The position numbers and the translations under genes were made by a program. 64,000 nucleotides of DNA from Desulfamplus sp. GTDB lineage: Bacteria; Desulfobacterota; Desulfobacteria; Desulfobacterales; Desulfobacteraceae. The notes under the pieces were generated by a model, which saw nothing but the letters and a program-made list of their open reading frames with translations, made no database searches and was not told where the DNA came from. Positions 1-8,511 of this stretch are shown in pieces (within the stretch, counting starts at the first letter, position 1; each line of letters starts with the position of its first letter). Location of the stretch: contig JADFZQ010000003.1 of assembly GCA_015232455.1 (NCBI GenBank), forward strand, positions 124,001 to 188,000, given 5' to 3'.

Positions 1-1
1 T

Positions 2-355
2 ATGAGGCTCTCAATTGTTAGGGCAAGAATGTGTGAGTTGATTGGAAAACATATAAAAACTCCTTTTTCTGGCGAAGAGCTTTTTACTATGGGTCTTTTC
101 TCAACTATTGACGCTATGCTTGATAAAGATATGAAGACGATTTTAACAGAAATATCATTTTCAAAAAAGGTGAGTGATGGATTGTTGGGTAATAATCAAA
201 CTTTTAATGACTTACTCTGTCTTTGCACTTGCTTTGAAAATGGGGCGTGGGCTGCTTGCAGTCTGCCTGAAGAGGAAAATAAAGAGTTAACTGTGCATTT
301 ACCATCAATTTATATGGATGCACTGAAAATGGCTGATAATTTTTTAAAAATGTAG
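2..355 (+). CDS. C-terminal part of an EAL/HDOD (YuxH-type) signalling protein
   Basis: The 5' end lies outside the window; only the last ~117 codons are seen. The pattern RARMCELIGK, then an FTMGLFSTIDAML segment, then ILTEISFSKKVSDGLLG matches the C-terminal half of the HDOD (modified HD-GYP) domain in EAL-HDOD proteins of the YuxH group. These proteins are linked to cyclic-di-GMP or two-component signalling; the HDOD part is usually not an active phosphodiesterase. The EAL part would lie upstream. Family recognition is from memory of the conserved C-terminus. Confidence 0.7.
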   Translation: MRLSIVRARMCELIGKHIKTPFSGEELFTMGLFSTIDAMLDKDMKTILTEISFSKKVSDGLLGNNQTFNDLLCLCTCFENGAWAACSLPEEENKELTVHLPSIYMDALKMADNFLKM

Positions 356-479
356 TTTAATTGACCTAATTTAATTGTTCTAATGCAAAACTTTGATTTT
401 ATCATTAATTTTATTGGATAAAAAATTTAGTTCTGCATGAAATCTAAAGTAACTCTAAAATTAAAATAAGGATAACAAG

Positions 480-1034
480 ATGTTAAATAAAGAAGATGTA
501 ACTCTTTTTAGCGGCGGTCATAAAGGTGCTGAGGCAGAGTTTGGAAAACTTGCACAGCAATTTGGAATTAATGAGGTAAACTTCACATTTGAAGGTCATG
601 TCATAGAGCGTAATGTGGGTCTTAAAGTTTTATCATCAGAAGAGCTGCAAAAAGGCGATGTGAGTATGGATATTGTATCTGCACGCATGGGACGTAATTT
701 TTCAAAAGTAGATACAATACGTAAAGTTATTCAATCAATTTTTCACATGGTAAACAGCGGGTATCAGGTTTTTGTTATTGGTTGGATACTTCCTGATAAC
801 ACAGTTAAAGGTGGAACTGGTTGGGGTGTTGAACTTGCAAGGCTTTTTAACAGACCAGTCTTTGTATATGAACAAGATAGAAAACAGTGGTTTTCTTGGG
901 TCAACAACAATTGGATCGAAGTAACACCTATAATCAGCCACAAGACTTTTGCTGGCACAGGTACTCGTAATCTTTCTGATGATGCAAAAGAGGCAATGAA
1001 AGCATTATTTGAAAGATCGTTTGGCAATAACTAA
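480..1034 (+). CDS. SLOG-like Rossmann-fold protein of unknown function
   Basis: 184 residues, starting at an ATG behind AAGGATAACAAG. An N-terminal SGGHKGAEAEFGKLA segment (residues ~11-25) and a second glycine-rich segment GGTGWGVELARLFNRPVFVYE-like (around residue 112) resemble SLOG/LOG-type and molybdenum-carrier-like nucleotide-binding folds. A third conserved stretch, FAGTGTRNLSDDAKEAM, lies near the C-terminus. There are no membrane segments or signal peptide. I cannot name the ligand or reaction. It sits alone between the EAL/HDOD gene and the rfb genes and may be transcribed separately. Confidence 0.55.
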   Translation: MLNKEDVTLFSGGHKGAEAEFGKLAQQFGINEVNFTFEGHVIERNVGLKVLSSEELQKGDVSMDIVSARMGRNFSKVDTIRKVIQSIFHMVNSGYQVFVIGWILPDNTVKGGTGWGVELARLFNRPVFVYEQDRKQWFSWVNNNWIEVTPIISHKTFAGTGTRNLSDDAKEAMKALFERSFGNN

Positions 1035-1114
1035 CTTATTCTAAGTAGTTGATAACCAAAAAGAAATGAAATTTTAATTCAATAGTAATAGATTATAATT
1101 GTGGATATAAATAA

Positions 1115-2332
1115 ATGCAAAACCTTTTGGTAACTGGTGGGTGCGGTTTCATAGGGTCAAATTTTATTAGGTATCTATTAAAGGAGTCATCGTTTTTAGG
1201 AGATGACTCCTCTTGTTTTATAGATACTGATTCTCATAAGGAGACCCCTTATTTTGACGACAAAATAGTTAATAAAGTCGATCCTTTTACAGGACGGATT
1301 ATTAATGTTGATAAATTAACTTATGCTGGAAACCCTGAAAGTCTTGAAGATATTGAAGAGGAGTTTGGCAAAAAAGAGCAATATAAAAACAGATGCTCCA
1401 CAGCAAGATATGTTTTTGAGAAAGCAGATATTTGCAACATAAAAGAGATGGAACGAATTTTTGATCAATATGAGATTGATTCTGTTTGCCATTTTGCAGC
1501 AGAGTCTCATGTTGATCGATCAATTGCATCCCCTGAAATTTTTATTGAGACAAATGTAAAGGGAACTTTTAATCTGCTTGAGTGTGCAAAAAAAAATTAT
1601 GATTTATCGTTAATCAAAGGTTCAGGAAAAAAATTTTTTCTTTTTCACCATATAAGCACAGACGAAGTTTATGGCACTTTGGGAAAAACAGGTTATTTTA
1701 CGGAAGAGACTCCATATTCCCCAAACAGCCCATATTCAGCGTCAAAAGCAGCTTCAGATCATTTGGTTAGGGCATGGCATGAAACATATAGCCTTCCCGT
1801 TACAATATCTAATTGCTCAAATAACTACGGACCTTTTCAATTTCCTGAAAAACTCATTCCGCTTATGATTCTCAATGCAATTGAAGGCAGAGAGCTTCCC
1901 ATTTATGGAGATGGTAAAAACATAAGAGATTGGCTTTATGTAAAAGATCACTGCTCTGCAATATGGCTTATAATGCAAAAGGGAGTAAGAGGACATACCT
2001 ATAACATCGGCGGTGGACATGAGCTTGAAAATAGAGCAGTTGTTGAAAAAATATGTTCTATAATTGATAAGGTTATCAATCCAAATCTTAGAAATAGTTT
2101 ATTATCTTCTTCAAAAGAGCTTATAAAATTTGTAAAAGATCGTCCCGGGCATGATTTTAGGTATGCCATTGACTGCACAAAGCTTAAACAAGAGCTTGGT
2201 TGGAAACCTGAGGAGTCATTTGAGACAGGTCTTGAAAAAACAGTAAAATGGTATTTAAGCAACATGAAATGGGTTGAGCGGATAAAATCTGGCGAATATT
2301 TAGATTGGATTAAGAAACATTACGCTGTTTAG
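1115..2332 (+). CDS. rfbB: dTDP-glucose 4,6-dehydratase
   Basis: Extended short-chain dehydrogenase that dehydrates dTDP-glucose to dTDP-4-keto-6-deoxyglucose, the second step of dTDP-rhamnose synthesis. Seen: NAD-binding GGCGFIGSNF at residues 8-17; CHFAAESHVDRSI; catalytic YSASK with Tyr near residue 207; SNNYGPFQFPEKLIPLMI; and GDGKNIRDWLYV. At 405 residues it is ~50 longer than usual. The extra length lies between the first Rossmann strand/helix and the INVDKLTYAGNPESL segment (residues ~26-65), whose DNA contains a perfect 10-bp hairpin (1182-1211). The core is intact, so the enzyme is probably active. It is the first gene of an rfbB-rfbA-rfbC cluster. A TATAAT at 1094-1099 lacks a clear -35. 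Confidence 0.95.
   Translation: MQNLLVTGGCGFIGSNFIRYLLKESSFLGDDSSCFIDTDSHKETPYFDDKIVNKVDPFTGRIINVDKLTYAGNPESLEDIEEEFGKKEQYKNRCSTARYVFEKADICNIKEMERIFDQYEIDSVCHFAAESHVDRSIASPEIFIETNVKGTFNLLECAKKNYDLSLIKGSGKKFFLFHHISTDEVYGTLGKTGYFTEETPYSPNSPYSASKAASDHLVRAWHETYSLPVTISNCSNNYGPFQFPEKLIPLMILNAIEGRELPIYGDGKNIRDWLYVKDHCSAIWLIMQKGVRGHTYNIGGGHELENRAVVEKICSIIDKVINPNLRNSLLSSSKELIKFVKDRPGHDFRYAIDCTKLKQELGWKPEESFETGLEKTVKWYLSNMKWVERIKSGEYLDWIKKHYAV
1182..1211. repeat. Perfect hairpin inside the rfbB insert
   Basis: AGGAGTCATC (1182-1191) is exactly repeated in inverted orientation as GATGACTCCT (1202-1211) across a 10-base loop. It lies at the start of the region encoding the extra ~40 residues of RfbB, as expected if a palindromic element had inserted in frame. 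Origin is inference. Confidence 0.6.
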
Positions 2333-2452
2333 CTCACAACAATTCTAATATGTTGTTATATTATTTTTGCAGCCTAAAAATAAATTATGCAGCCTAACAA
2401 GAAATTTCATGGTTGCAAAATAGATATAGATTATGATTTGGAGTTATATTTT

Positions 2453-3340
2453 ATGAAAGGAATAATTTTAGCAGGAGGTTCAGGCACAAGGCTTTATCCC
2501 ATTACTAAAGCTGTGAGCAAGCAACTTGTTCCTGTTTATGATAAGCCGATGATCTATTATCCTCTATCTGTGCTTATGCTTGCAGGTATCAAAGAGATAA
2601 TGATTATCTCAACGCCTGTTGATTTGCCAAGATTTAAGGAGCTTTTTCAAGATGGCTCAACATTAGGGCTTAAATTTTCATATATGGAGCAGCCAAAACC
2701 AGAGGGTATTGCACAGGCTTTTATACTTGCCAAAGAGTTTATTGGTAAAGATAGCGTTACACTTATACTTGGAGATAACATCTTTTATGGTAGCAGACTT
2801 CAAGAGGTTCTTAAAAATGCGGTATCAATGAAAAAAGGAGGACTTATATTTGGCTATCCTGTAAAAGACCCTGAAAGGTATGGTGTTGTTGAATTTGACT
2901 CTTCTGGAAAAGTTTTAGGAATTGAGGAAAAACCTCAAAAGCCAAAATCACTCTATGCTGTTCCGGGTCTTTATATTTATGATAACAATGTGGTTAAGAT
3001 AGCAGAGAGTTTAACTCCATCTGCAAGGGGTGAGCTTGAAATAACAGATGTAAATAATGCCTATCTTAAGAATGGTGAGCTTAAAGTAGAATTACTTGGA
3101 CGTGGATTTGCTTGGCTTGATACAGGCACACACGAGGCACTGCAACAGGCATCTTCTTATGTTCAGGCAGTTCAAAATAGGCAAGGGCTTAAAATTGCTT
3201 GTATTGAAGAGATAGCCTACAGCCTTGGTTATATAACTGACTCTCAGCTTCAATCTCTTGCTACAGATATGTTAAAAAATGATTATGGGCAATATTTAAT
3301 GAGGCTTATCCGTGATAAAAATCATTTTGGAGAGTTCTAA
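2453..3340 (+). CDS. rfbA: Glucose-1-phosphate thymidylyltransferase
   Basis: Transfers dTMP from dTTP to glucose-1-phosphate, the first step of dTDP-sugar synthesis. Seen: [18 protein letters not shown] at the N-terminus (nucleotide-binding GGSGTRL), [24 protein letters not shown] with the metal-binding Asp, [17 protein letters not shown], and [16 protein letters not shown] chose the ATG at 2453, giving 295 residues as is normal for the family. It has GGAG at 2440-2443 in front. The longer reading frame from 2387 would add 22 residues outside the family and has no ribosome site. The gene follows rfbB in the same direction. Confidence 0.95.
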   Translation: MKGIILAGGSGTRLYPITKAVSKQLVPVYDKPMIYYPLSVLMLAGIKEIMIISTPVDLPRFKELFQDGSTLGLKFSYMEQPKPEGIAQAFILAKEFIGKDSVTLILGDNIFYGSRLQEVLKNAVSMKKGGLIFGYPVKDPERYGVVEFDSSGKVLGIEEKPQKPKSLYAVPGLYIYDNNVVKIAESLTPSARGELEITDVNNAYLKNGELKVELLGRGFAWLDTGTHEALQQASSYVQAVQNRQGLKIACIEEIAYSLGYITDSQLQSLATDMLKNDYGQYLMRLIRDKNHFGEF

Positions 3341-3387
3341 TAATTTAGGAAAACTTAAGGATTCTTAAAAATTTGGAGAATTTATAG

Positions 3388-4104
3388 ATGGTTACAAGTT
3401 TTAATCCAGTTGTAATAACGAACAAATTATCAGCAGACAACTCTTTTCAAAACTCCTCTAAAGCAAGAGCAATAACAAATTTGACTGATCTAAGCGAACT
3501 CTCAATGCTTGATGGAGTATTGGTTATTGAACCTGATGTTTTTGAGGATAGCAGAGGGTTTTTCTTAGAGACATGGCAAAAGAATCGTTATAAAAAAGGA
3601 GGGGTTGATGTTCATTTTGTTCAAGACAACCACTCTCGTTCAAAAAAAGGTGTGATTAGAGGATTGCACTATCAGCTTAAAAACCCTCAAGCAAAACTTG
3701 TTTATGCTGTAAGAGGTACAATTTTTGATGTGGCTGTCGATATTAGGAAAGGTTCTCCAACATTTGGTCAATGGACAGGTGTTATTTTATCAGACAAAAA
3801 TAAATATCAACTTTTCATACCAGCAGGATTTGCTCATGGATTTTCAGTTTTAAGTGAGTTTGCTGATGTTATTTATAAATGCTCTGACATTTACACACCA
3901 GGAGATGAATATGGAATCATATATAACGATCCAGATATTAATATTGATTGGCATTTAGCGAATGTTAGTGGGGATTTCAATAATGGAGAAAACAGTGAAC
4001 TTAAATCTATTATACAAGTTTTAGTCTCGGATAAAGATATGAAATATCCAAAACTGAATGATATACCTGATAGTAATTTATTCACTTATGTTGATGTTGA
4101 ATAA
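3388..4104 (+). CDS. rfbC: dTDP-4-dehydrorhamnose 3,5-epimerase
   Basis: Cupin-fold epimerase acting on dTDP-4-keto-6-deoxyglucose. Seen: VFEDSRGFFLETWQ, FVQDNHSRSKKGVIRGLHYQ (active-site His region), VDIRKGSPTFGQW (active-site Asp), FIPAGFAHGFSVLS, and YNDPDINIDW. The start at 3388 has GGAG ten bases upstream and gives 238 residues, with an N-terminal extension of ~38 residues rich in Asn and Ser before the usual start of the fold. It is the third gene of the rfb cluster. No rfbD (final reductase) follows, so the last dTDP-rhamnose step must be encoded elsewhere or a different 6-deoxysugar is made. Confidence 0.94.
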   Translation: MVTSFNPVVITNKLSADNSFQNSSKARAITNLTDLSELSMLDGVLVIEPDVFEDSRGFFLETWQKNRYKKGGVDVHFVQDNHSRSKKGVIRGLHYQLKNPQAKLVYAVRGTIFDVAVDIRKGSPTFGQWTGVILSDKNKYQLFIPAGFAHGFSVLSEFADVIYKCSDIYTPGDEYGIIYNDPDINIDWHLANVSGDFNNGENSELKSIIQVLVSDKDMKYPKLNDIPDSNLFTYVDVE

Positions 4105-4133
4105 GCGGTTATATTAAATAACAAAACATTTCT

Positions 4134-4252
4134 AAATATATTCCAAGCGGGTATAAATTGAGCTTTTTATATTTAGTATAGATGCACGGCGTGCGTCTAT
4201 ACAGTTGAACCTTTTGTTAGCAAACTTCAATTTATGACCTTGAACAGTATAG
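4134..4252. repeat. Dispersed repeat A, copy 1, with a nested palindrome
   Basis: The outer parts, from AATATATTCCAAGCGGG to ATTGAGCTTTTTATATTTA and from TTTATGACCTTGAACAG onward, match the reverse complement of copy 2 (32036-32116) almost base for base. Here the element is interrupted by the GTATAGATGCAC/GTGCGTCTATAC palindrome at 4176-4202 and some following bases, which copy 2 lacks. This is direct sequence comparison; mobility is inference. Confidence 0.75.
4176..4202. repeat. GACGCAC palindrome (REP-like), copy 1
   Basis: GTATAGATGCAC and GTGCGTCTATAC form a 12-bp stem (one G-T) around a 3-base loop. The same stem core GAGACGCAC/GTGCGTCTC recurs at 30570-30595 and 34169-34198. Confidence 0.75.
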
Positions 4253-4280
4253 ATCGATAAGGTATCAGTTTTTTATAAAT

Positions 4281-4316
4281 CAAAAGATTAATATACTACA
4301 GTTGATTAATCTTTTG
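4281..4316. other. Perfect 12-bp hairpin spanning the stop of the TPR gene
   Basis: CAAAAGATTAAT (4281-4292) pairs perfectly with ATTAATCTTTTG (4305-4316); the loop holds the stop codon of the minus-strand TPR gene. There is no strong U-tract on the transcribed side, so it may be an RNA 3'-end structure rather than a classical terminator. Confidence 0.5.
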
Positions 4317-5108
4317 GTTTGCCTCTTCGGCAAGAGGACTTCCTGAGGGGGCAAGTTCAATAACCTTTTTCCAATTCTCCTTTGCTTTGTCAAATTGGCG
4401 ATTTTTTTCATACACTTTTGCCATATCAGCGTAAAGAATAGCCACCCCTCCTCCTTTCCCTGAATTTTTTTTGATGCCTTCGCTTAGGACATTAAAAGCA
4501 GATTGAAGTTCAGAGTTTTCCATATAAGTTGTAGCAAGACCATGAATAGCATTAATAAATCCTGGTTGTGCTTCTAATGACATTGAAAAATGTTTTTTGG
4601 CAAGGCTAAAATCTCTTTTTCCAAGATATGCCCAACCTAAATTAGAGAGTGGGTAATGTGGAGTTGCGTATAACAGATTATCTGATATTTCTTTAAAACA
4701 GCTAATTGCAAGCTCCCATTTTTGCTGTTTAAGATATGCACTTCCAAGATTATTTTTTGCAGGAATGTAATCAGGGTTTAATGCAACGGCTTTCTTAAAA
4801 TGCTCTTCTGCAAGGTCAAACCGCTTTTTTGCCATATATGTCAAACCTAAATCATTATGAAGGTAAGGGTCTGAAGGAGTTATCTTCTCTGCTTTTAGAA
4901 ATTCATTTAATGCTGCTGTATAGTTCCCTTCAGCCATAAATGCCTCGCCAAGTTCTTTTGTAGCAGTTGCCATTTTTGACTGCTGACTATCTACAGTTGG
5001 AGTATTTGTAGTTTTAGAAGAGCAGGAAGATATTAATAAAAACAGATATAAAAAGATAAGTATTGTCAATTTATTATATCTAATAAAATTTTTATTACTT
5101 TTTTTCAT
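4296..5108 (-). CDS. TPR-repeat lipoprotein, PilW/PilF-like
   Basis: The start at 5108 gives a 270-residue protein beginning MKKSNKNFIRYNK, with a hydrophobic stretch ending in LLISSCSS, a lipoprotein signal with a lipobox-like Cys near residue 32. A purine-rich ribosome site AGGAAAAAG lies upstream. An alternative start at 5174 would put 22 residues before the signal. The body is a run of tetratricopeptide repeats (AMAEGNYTAALNEFLKAEKITP, DPYLHNDLGLTYMAKKRFDLAE and similar). It resembles outer-membrane pilotins such as PilW/PilF, but TPR lipoproteins have many roles and no pilus genes are nearby. Confidence 0.7.
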   Translation of the reverse strand: MKKSNKNFIRYNKLTILIFLYLFLLISSCSSKTTNTPTVDSQQSKMATATKELGEAFMAEGNYTAALNEFLKAEKITPSDPYLHNDLGLTYMAKKRFDLAEEHFKKAVALNPDYIPAKNNLGSAYLKQQKWELAISCFKEISDNLLYATPHYPLSNLGWAYLGKRDFSLAKKHFSMSLEAQPGFINAIHGLATTYMENSELQSAFNVLSEGIKKNSGKGGGVAILYADMAKVYEKNRQFDKAKENWKKVIELAPSGSPLAEEANQKINQL

Positions 5109-5200
5109 AAGTCTTTTTCCTAATAAATTTACTATTGTCAGATTATAGCAAGTTAAACCGATTATACTGAACAAGGTGTAATTTGAGCTTTTAATTTGTT

Positions 5201-6883
5201 TTAGTTATCAACCCTTAAAATGGTGATCTCTTTTGATGTAAGATACCTAAAAGCCTCTTTAAGCAATGTTGGTCTATGAGTTATAAATAGTTCAGTGTTA
5301 TCAGAGTTAATATATATTCCTTCAATTGAAATAGCTCTACCATCGTCTGGATTGACAAAAGATGGATTCTCAGTTGTTGATGCTCCTAAGGCAGAAAAAA
5401 GCCTTTTAGCAACATCTATAGTGGTGAGTAGTGGAGAAATAGTAACGATATGACCTTTTTGGTTTTTCTTTAGAGTTTCAAATGCAGAGCCATATATATC
5501 TCCAAATACGATTAATATGTTTGGCTTACCATTTCTGGTAATAAGACCGGGAGTTGCTTTTACCACTATATTTCCTACAGATATGTCTATCTCTTTTTCT
5601 GGAGTGTATTGGTAATTTGCAATAGCAAGAAGTTGTTTTACAGCAGATTTGTGATCTTGTTGAATCATTATATTTATAGGAACATAGGCATTTTCTTCTA
5701 ACTGAGAAAACGGTTTATTATACAGCGTTTTTTTATCATCATACTTAGATTGTAAATTATTATCGTATGGTAATGTTCTATTTTTATATGAATTTGCTGG
5801 GTTTAGCTCCATATATGAAGATGTCTCTCCCTCTCCATAAGAAGATACATCTTTAAACTCCATTATTTTAAAGTCCCGCCAGAACTCTTTAATAGTGTCA
5901 ATTAGTCCTTCAAATTTATCCTTGTCATCTACAAACAAAATTTTGGAACCATTTTTAAACTGCATAAGCGGATTTAAGGATACATCAACTACTAAATCAT
6001 CTCCATTATTACGGGGAAAATAATATTTTCCTCTAAGCATCAGTTGTCCATTGTGAAGAGTTGCAAACTGTTTCAGTTGACTTATTGGTGGTATTGGAGC
6101 TGTTGGTATTGGAGAATTTAGTTTTGTTTCTGGTTCTGATTTGGCTATAGATGATCTTTCTGATTTAGGTGAAATTTCAGAGGTCTTTAGTTCTGATTTA
6201 GCTATAGATGGTGTTGTTGGTTTAGATGAAATCTCAGGCATCTTTAATTCAGATTTAGCTATAGGTTCTGGTTCTATTTTAGATGAAATTTCAGAAGTCT
6301 TTGGTTCAGGTTTAGCTATTGGTGGTGGTTCTGGTTTAGAAGATAATAATATATTTTTATCTGGTAGAGGTTTTGTAACTATTTTGGTAGCTTCTGGAAC
6401 TTGAGAAAGCGTTATAATAGGAAGCTCCACAACACCTGGGCTTATCTCTTTAAAATCGCTCTTTTTTGATTTTTTTAATGGAATAGTGATCTTTTGACCA
6501 ACTTCTATTTTATTCGTATTATTTATTTTAGGGTTTATCTTTTTAAAAATACGCATAAACAGACCAAAATCTTCCTTTGAAAGCTCTCCTTTTGATCTAA
6601 ATATCTTATAGACCCAATCACCACGCTTAACAATATAAGGCTCGCACAGAATATAAAGCTCACCATATCTGCACAGCGAATATCTTTTATATGATGTGGA
6701 AAGTACAGCTTGTTGAGATTCTGTTTGAGGAGTTTTCGAGTATTCTACTGCGGGTTGCTTTTTTAAGTCATTTGTTGACTGAGCAGAGTAGGAAATTGAT
6801 TTAAGGAATAGTGCATCTTCTGCGAAAATAAACAGAAAGTTAAATAAAAATAGTAATGTCGCTATTCCTTTTTTTTTAAGCAT
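5201..6883 (-). CDS. Secreted LysM-domain protein with Pro/Ser/Lys-rich repeats
   Basis: 560 residues. The N-terminus MLKKKGIATLLFLFNFLFIFAED is a signal peptide. A LysM-like segment runs over about residues 83-140 (YIVKRGDWVYKIFR to VGQKITIPLKK). Next come degenerate repeats of the type SELKTSEISSKPEPPSIAK (residues ~185-250), a low-complexity spacer. The C-terminal ~300 residues carry no motif I recognise. Probably periplasmic or envelope-associated, binding peptidoglycan through LysM. It lies just upstream of the TPR lipoprotein gene in the same direction (~90-bp gap from its end to that start), so the two may be co-expressed. Function unknown. Confidence 0.6.
   Translation of the reverse strand: MLKKKGIATLLFLFNFLFIFAEDALFLKSISYSAQSTNDLKKQPAVEYSKTPQTESQQAVLSTSYKRYSLCRYGELYILCEPYIVKRGDWVYKIFRSKGELSKEDFGLFMRIFKKINPKINNTNKIEVGQKITIPLKKSKKSDFKEISPGVVELPIITLSQVPEATKIVTKPLPDKNILLSSKPEPPPIAKPEPKTSEISSKIEPEPIAKSELKMPEISSKPTTPSIAKSELKTSEISPKSERSSIAKSEPETKLNSPIPTAPIPPISQLKQFATLHNGQLMLRGKYYFPRNNGDDLVVDVSLNPLMQFKNGSKILFVDDKDKFEGLIDTIKEFWRDFKIMEFKDVSSYGEGETSSYMELNPANSYKNRTLPYDNNLQSKYDDKKTLYNKPFSQLEENAYVPINIMIQQDHKSAVKQLLAIANYQYTPEKEIDISVGNIVVKATPGLITRNGKPNILIVFGDIYGSAFETLKKNQKGHIVTISPLLTTIDVAKRLFSALGASTTENPSFVNPDDGRAISIEGIYINSDNTELFITHRPTLLKEAFRYLTSKEITILRVDN
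6115..6350 (-). repeat. Degenerate tandem coding repeats in the LysM protein gene
   Basis: Four to five imperfect units of about 50-60 bases encode variants of IAKSELKTSEISSKPEP. They are recognisable on the plus strand as recurring GATTTAGCTATAG and GATGAAATTTCAG blocks. They form a flexible linker between the LysM region and the C-terminal region. Confidence 0.6.
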
Positions 6884-6897
6884 ATAATTAAGTTGCT

Positions 6898-8409
6898 TTA
6901 ACTATTAGTTTTTTCAAGGTTAAGTTCTGCTGCAATTTTACGTGAAATATCACCTGCAAAAATTTTAAAATCTTCATCACTTAATGGTTTGCCTTGTGCT
7001 GGAATTTTTTCATGATTTTCTGGCATCACAAGAGTTGGTAGATTAATTAAATTCTGATTTGGCTCAATTTCATATTCTTTATCAATGGTTTTCTGGAAAT
7101 ATTGATCTTGAAATCCTGAGAATTTAATTGCATGTGCTGTAGCATCAACAATTGCAATCTCTTTATTTGTAATAATTCCTTGTTTAGCAGCATTAACAAG
7201 CCCTGCAAGAGACTCGCCACCTTGAGTGCAGGCAATGTGTCCATTTCTGTTAGCCTCAAGAGACCAATCCATAATTTCTTGCTCTGTTACTTGGGTAAAA
7301 AATACGTTTTGTCTGCCAGAAATATCATTATATTTATTAACAATAGCTACTACTCTTGGCATTGAGACTGGATTGCCAATCATGGCTGCCTGTGCAACGC
7401 TTGGTTTTACTGTAACTGGTTTGAAAACTCTTCGGTTTTTATCTGGCTCTAAGTAGTAACGATATACAGGGTCGGCGTGTTCTGATTGAACTCCAATTAC
7501 TTTAGGCAGACAATTTATAATGCCAGCCTCATAAAATTTTAAAAAACCGTTCATAACAGCAGATATATTGCCAGCATTACCAATCGGGACAACAACCACC
7601 TTGTCTTGCATCTCATATTCAAAATCTTGAGCAATTTCGTAAGAGTAAGATTCCTGCCCCAAAATTCGCCATGCGTTTTTAGAATTTAAGAGAGCTACTG
7701 GATACTCTTCTGATAACTTTTCTACAATTTTCATACAATCATCAAATACACCAGGAATTTCAAACACCTTTGCACCACTTCCTAAAGGCTGAGACAACTG
7801 CTGCGGTGTAACCTTTTTATATGGAAGAAGAACAGCAGATTTTATGTCAGGAGTAAGGTATGATGCATAAAGTGCGGCAGACGCAGAGGTATCTCCAGTA
7901 GATGCACAAACAGCAATAATATTTGATGCAAGTTTATTATCAATTAAGTATTTGATATAAGATAAAGCACTTGCCATACCTCTATCTTTAAAAGATGCAC
8001 TTGGATTCTGACCATCATTTTTATAATAAAATTTTATTCCTCCAGCCTTATCTTGCAACTTTTTATTTGCCTCAATAATTGGTGTGTGTCCCTCTCCAAG
8101 ATAAATTATTGAGGCAAGGGGGATATTGGGTCCAATAAATTCATGGTAACGATAAATCCCTTTTAGTGCTGGGATATTTAACATTCTTCTGTAATCAAAT
8201 ATCTGCTGCCATGTTTTGCCTGAAATCTTTTTGAGTTCATCAAAATTGCGGTTATGGATAAGCAATACCTGCCCGCATTTAGGACAGACATAAAGAAGCT
8301 CATTTATAGGATAAGCGGCATCACAACCAAGACATTGATAAAACAGCTCTCCTTTTGGCTCTGGAATAAGAAATTGTTGAATATCTTTAGGAAAATTATC
8401 TACTTTCAT
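6898..8409 (-). CDS. thrC: Threonine synthase
   Basis: PLP enzyme converting O-phosphohomoserine to threonine. 503 residues. An N-terminal zinc-ribbon-like CLGC...CPKCG (residues ~28-48) is typical of the long bacterial/archaeal form. The PLP lysine is in NPSASFKDRGMA (Lys near residue 142). GNAGNISAVMNGF binds the phosphate, and TQGGESLAGLVNA lies near the C-terminus. It faces the same way as serS, ~100 bp upstream, and ends 14 bp before the LysM gene starts. All key motifs are present. Confidence 0.93.
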   Translation of the reverse strand: MKVDNFPKDIQQFLIPEPKGELFYQCLGCDAAYPINELLYVCPKCGQVLLIHNRNFDELKKISGKTWQQIFDYRRMLNIPALKGIYRYHEFIGPNIPLASIIYLGEGHTPIIEANKKLQDKAGGIKFYYKNDGQNPSASFKDRGMASALSYIKYLIDNKLASNIIAVCASTGDTSASAALYASYLTPDIKSAVLLPYKKVTPQQLSQPLGSGAKVFEIPGVFDDCMKIVEKLSEEYPVALLNSKNAWRILGQESYSYEIAQDFEYEMQDKVVVVPIGNAGNISAVMNGFLKFYEAGIINCLPKVIGVQSEHADPVYRYYLEPDKNRRVFKPVTVKPSVAQAAMIGNPVSMPRVVAIVNKYNDISGRQNVFFTQVTEQEIMDWSLEANRNGHIACTQGGESLAGLVNAAKQGIITNKEIAIVDATAHAIKFSGFQDQYFQKTIDKEYEIEPNQNLINLPTLVMPENHEKIPAQGKPLSDEDFKIFAGDISRKIAAELNLEKTNS

Positions 8410-8511
8410 TGTAAATGACCTTAATTGAAAAGATGGCGTTTATTAAAAAGAATCTTTATAAAATAATGCTAAGATTTAGAAAAATAAAAGATAATGCCAA
8501 GATTTAAGAAA

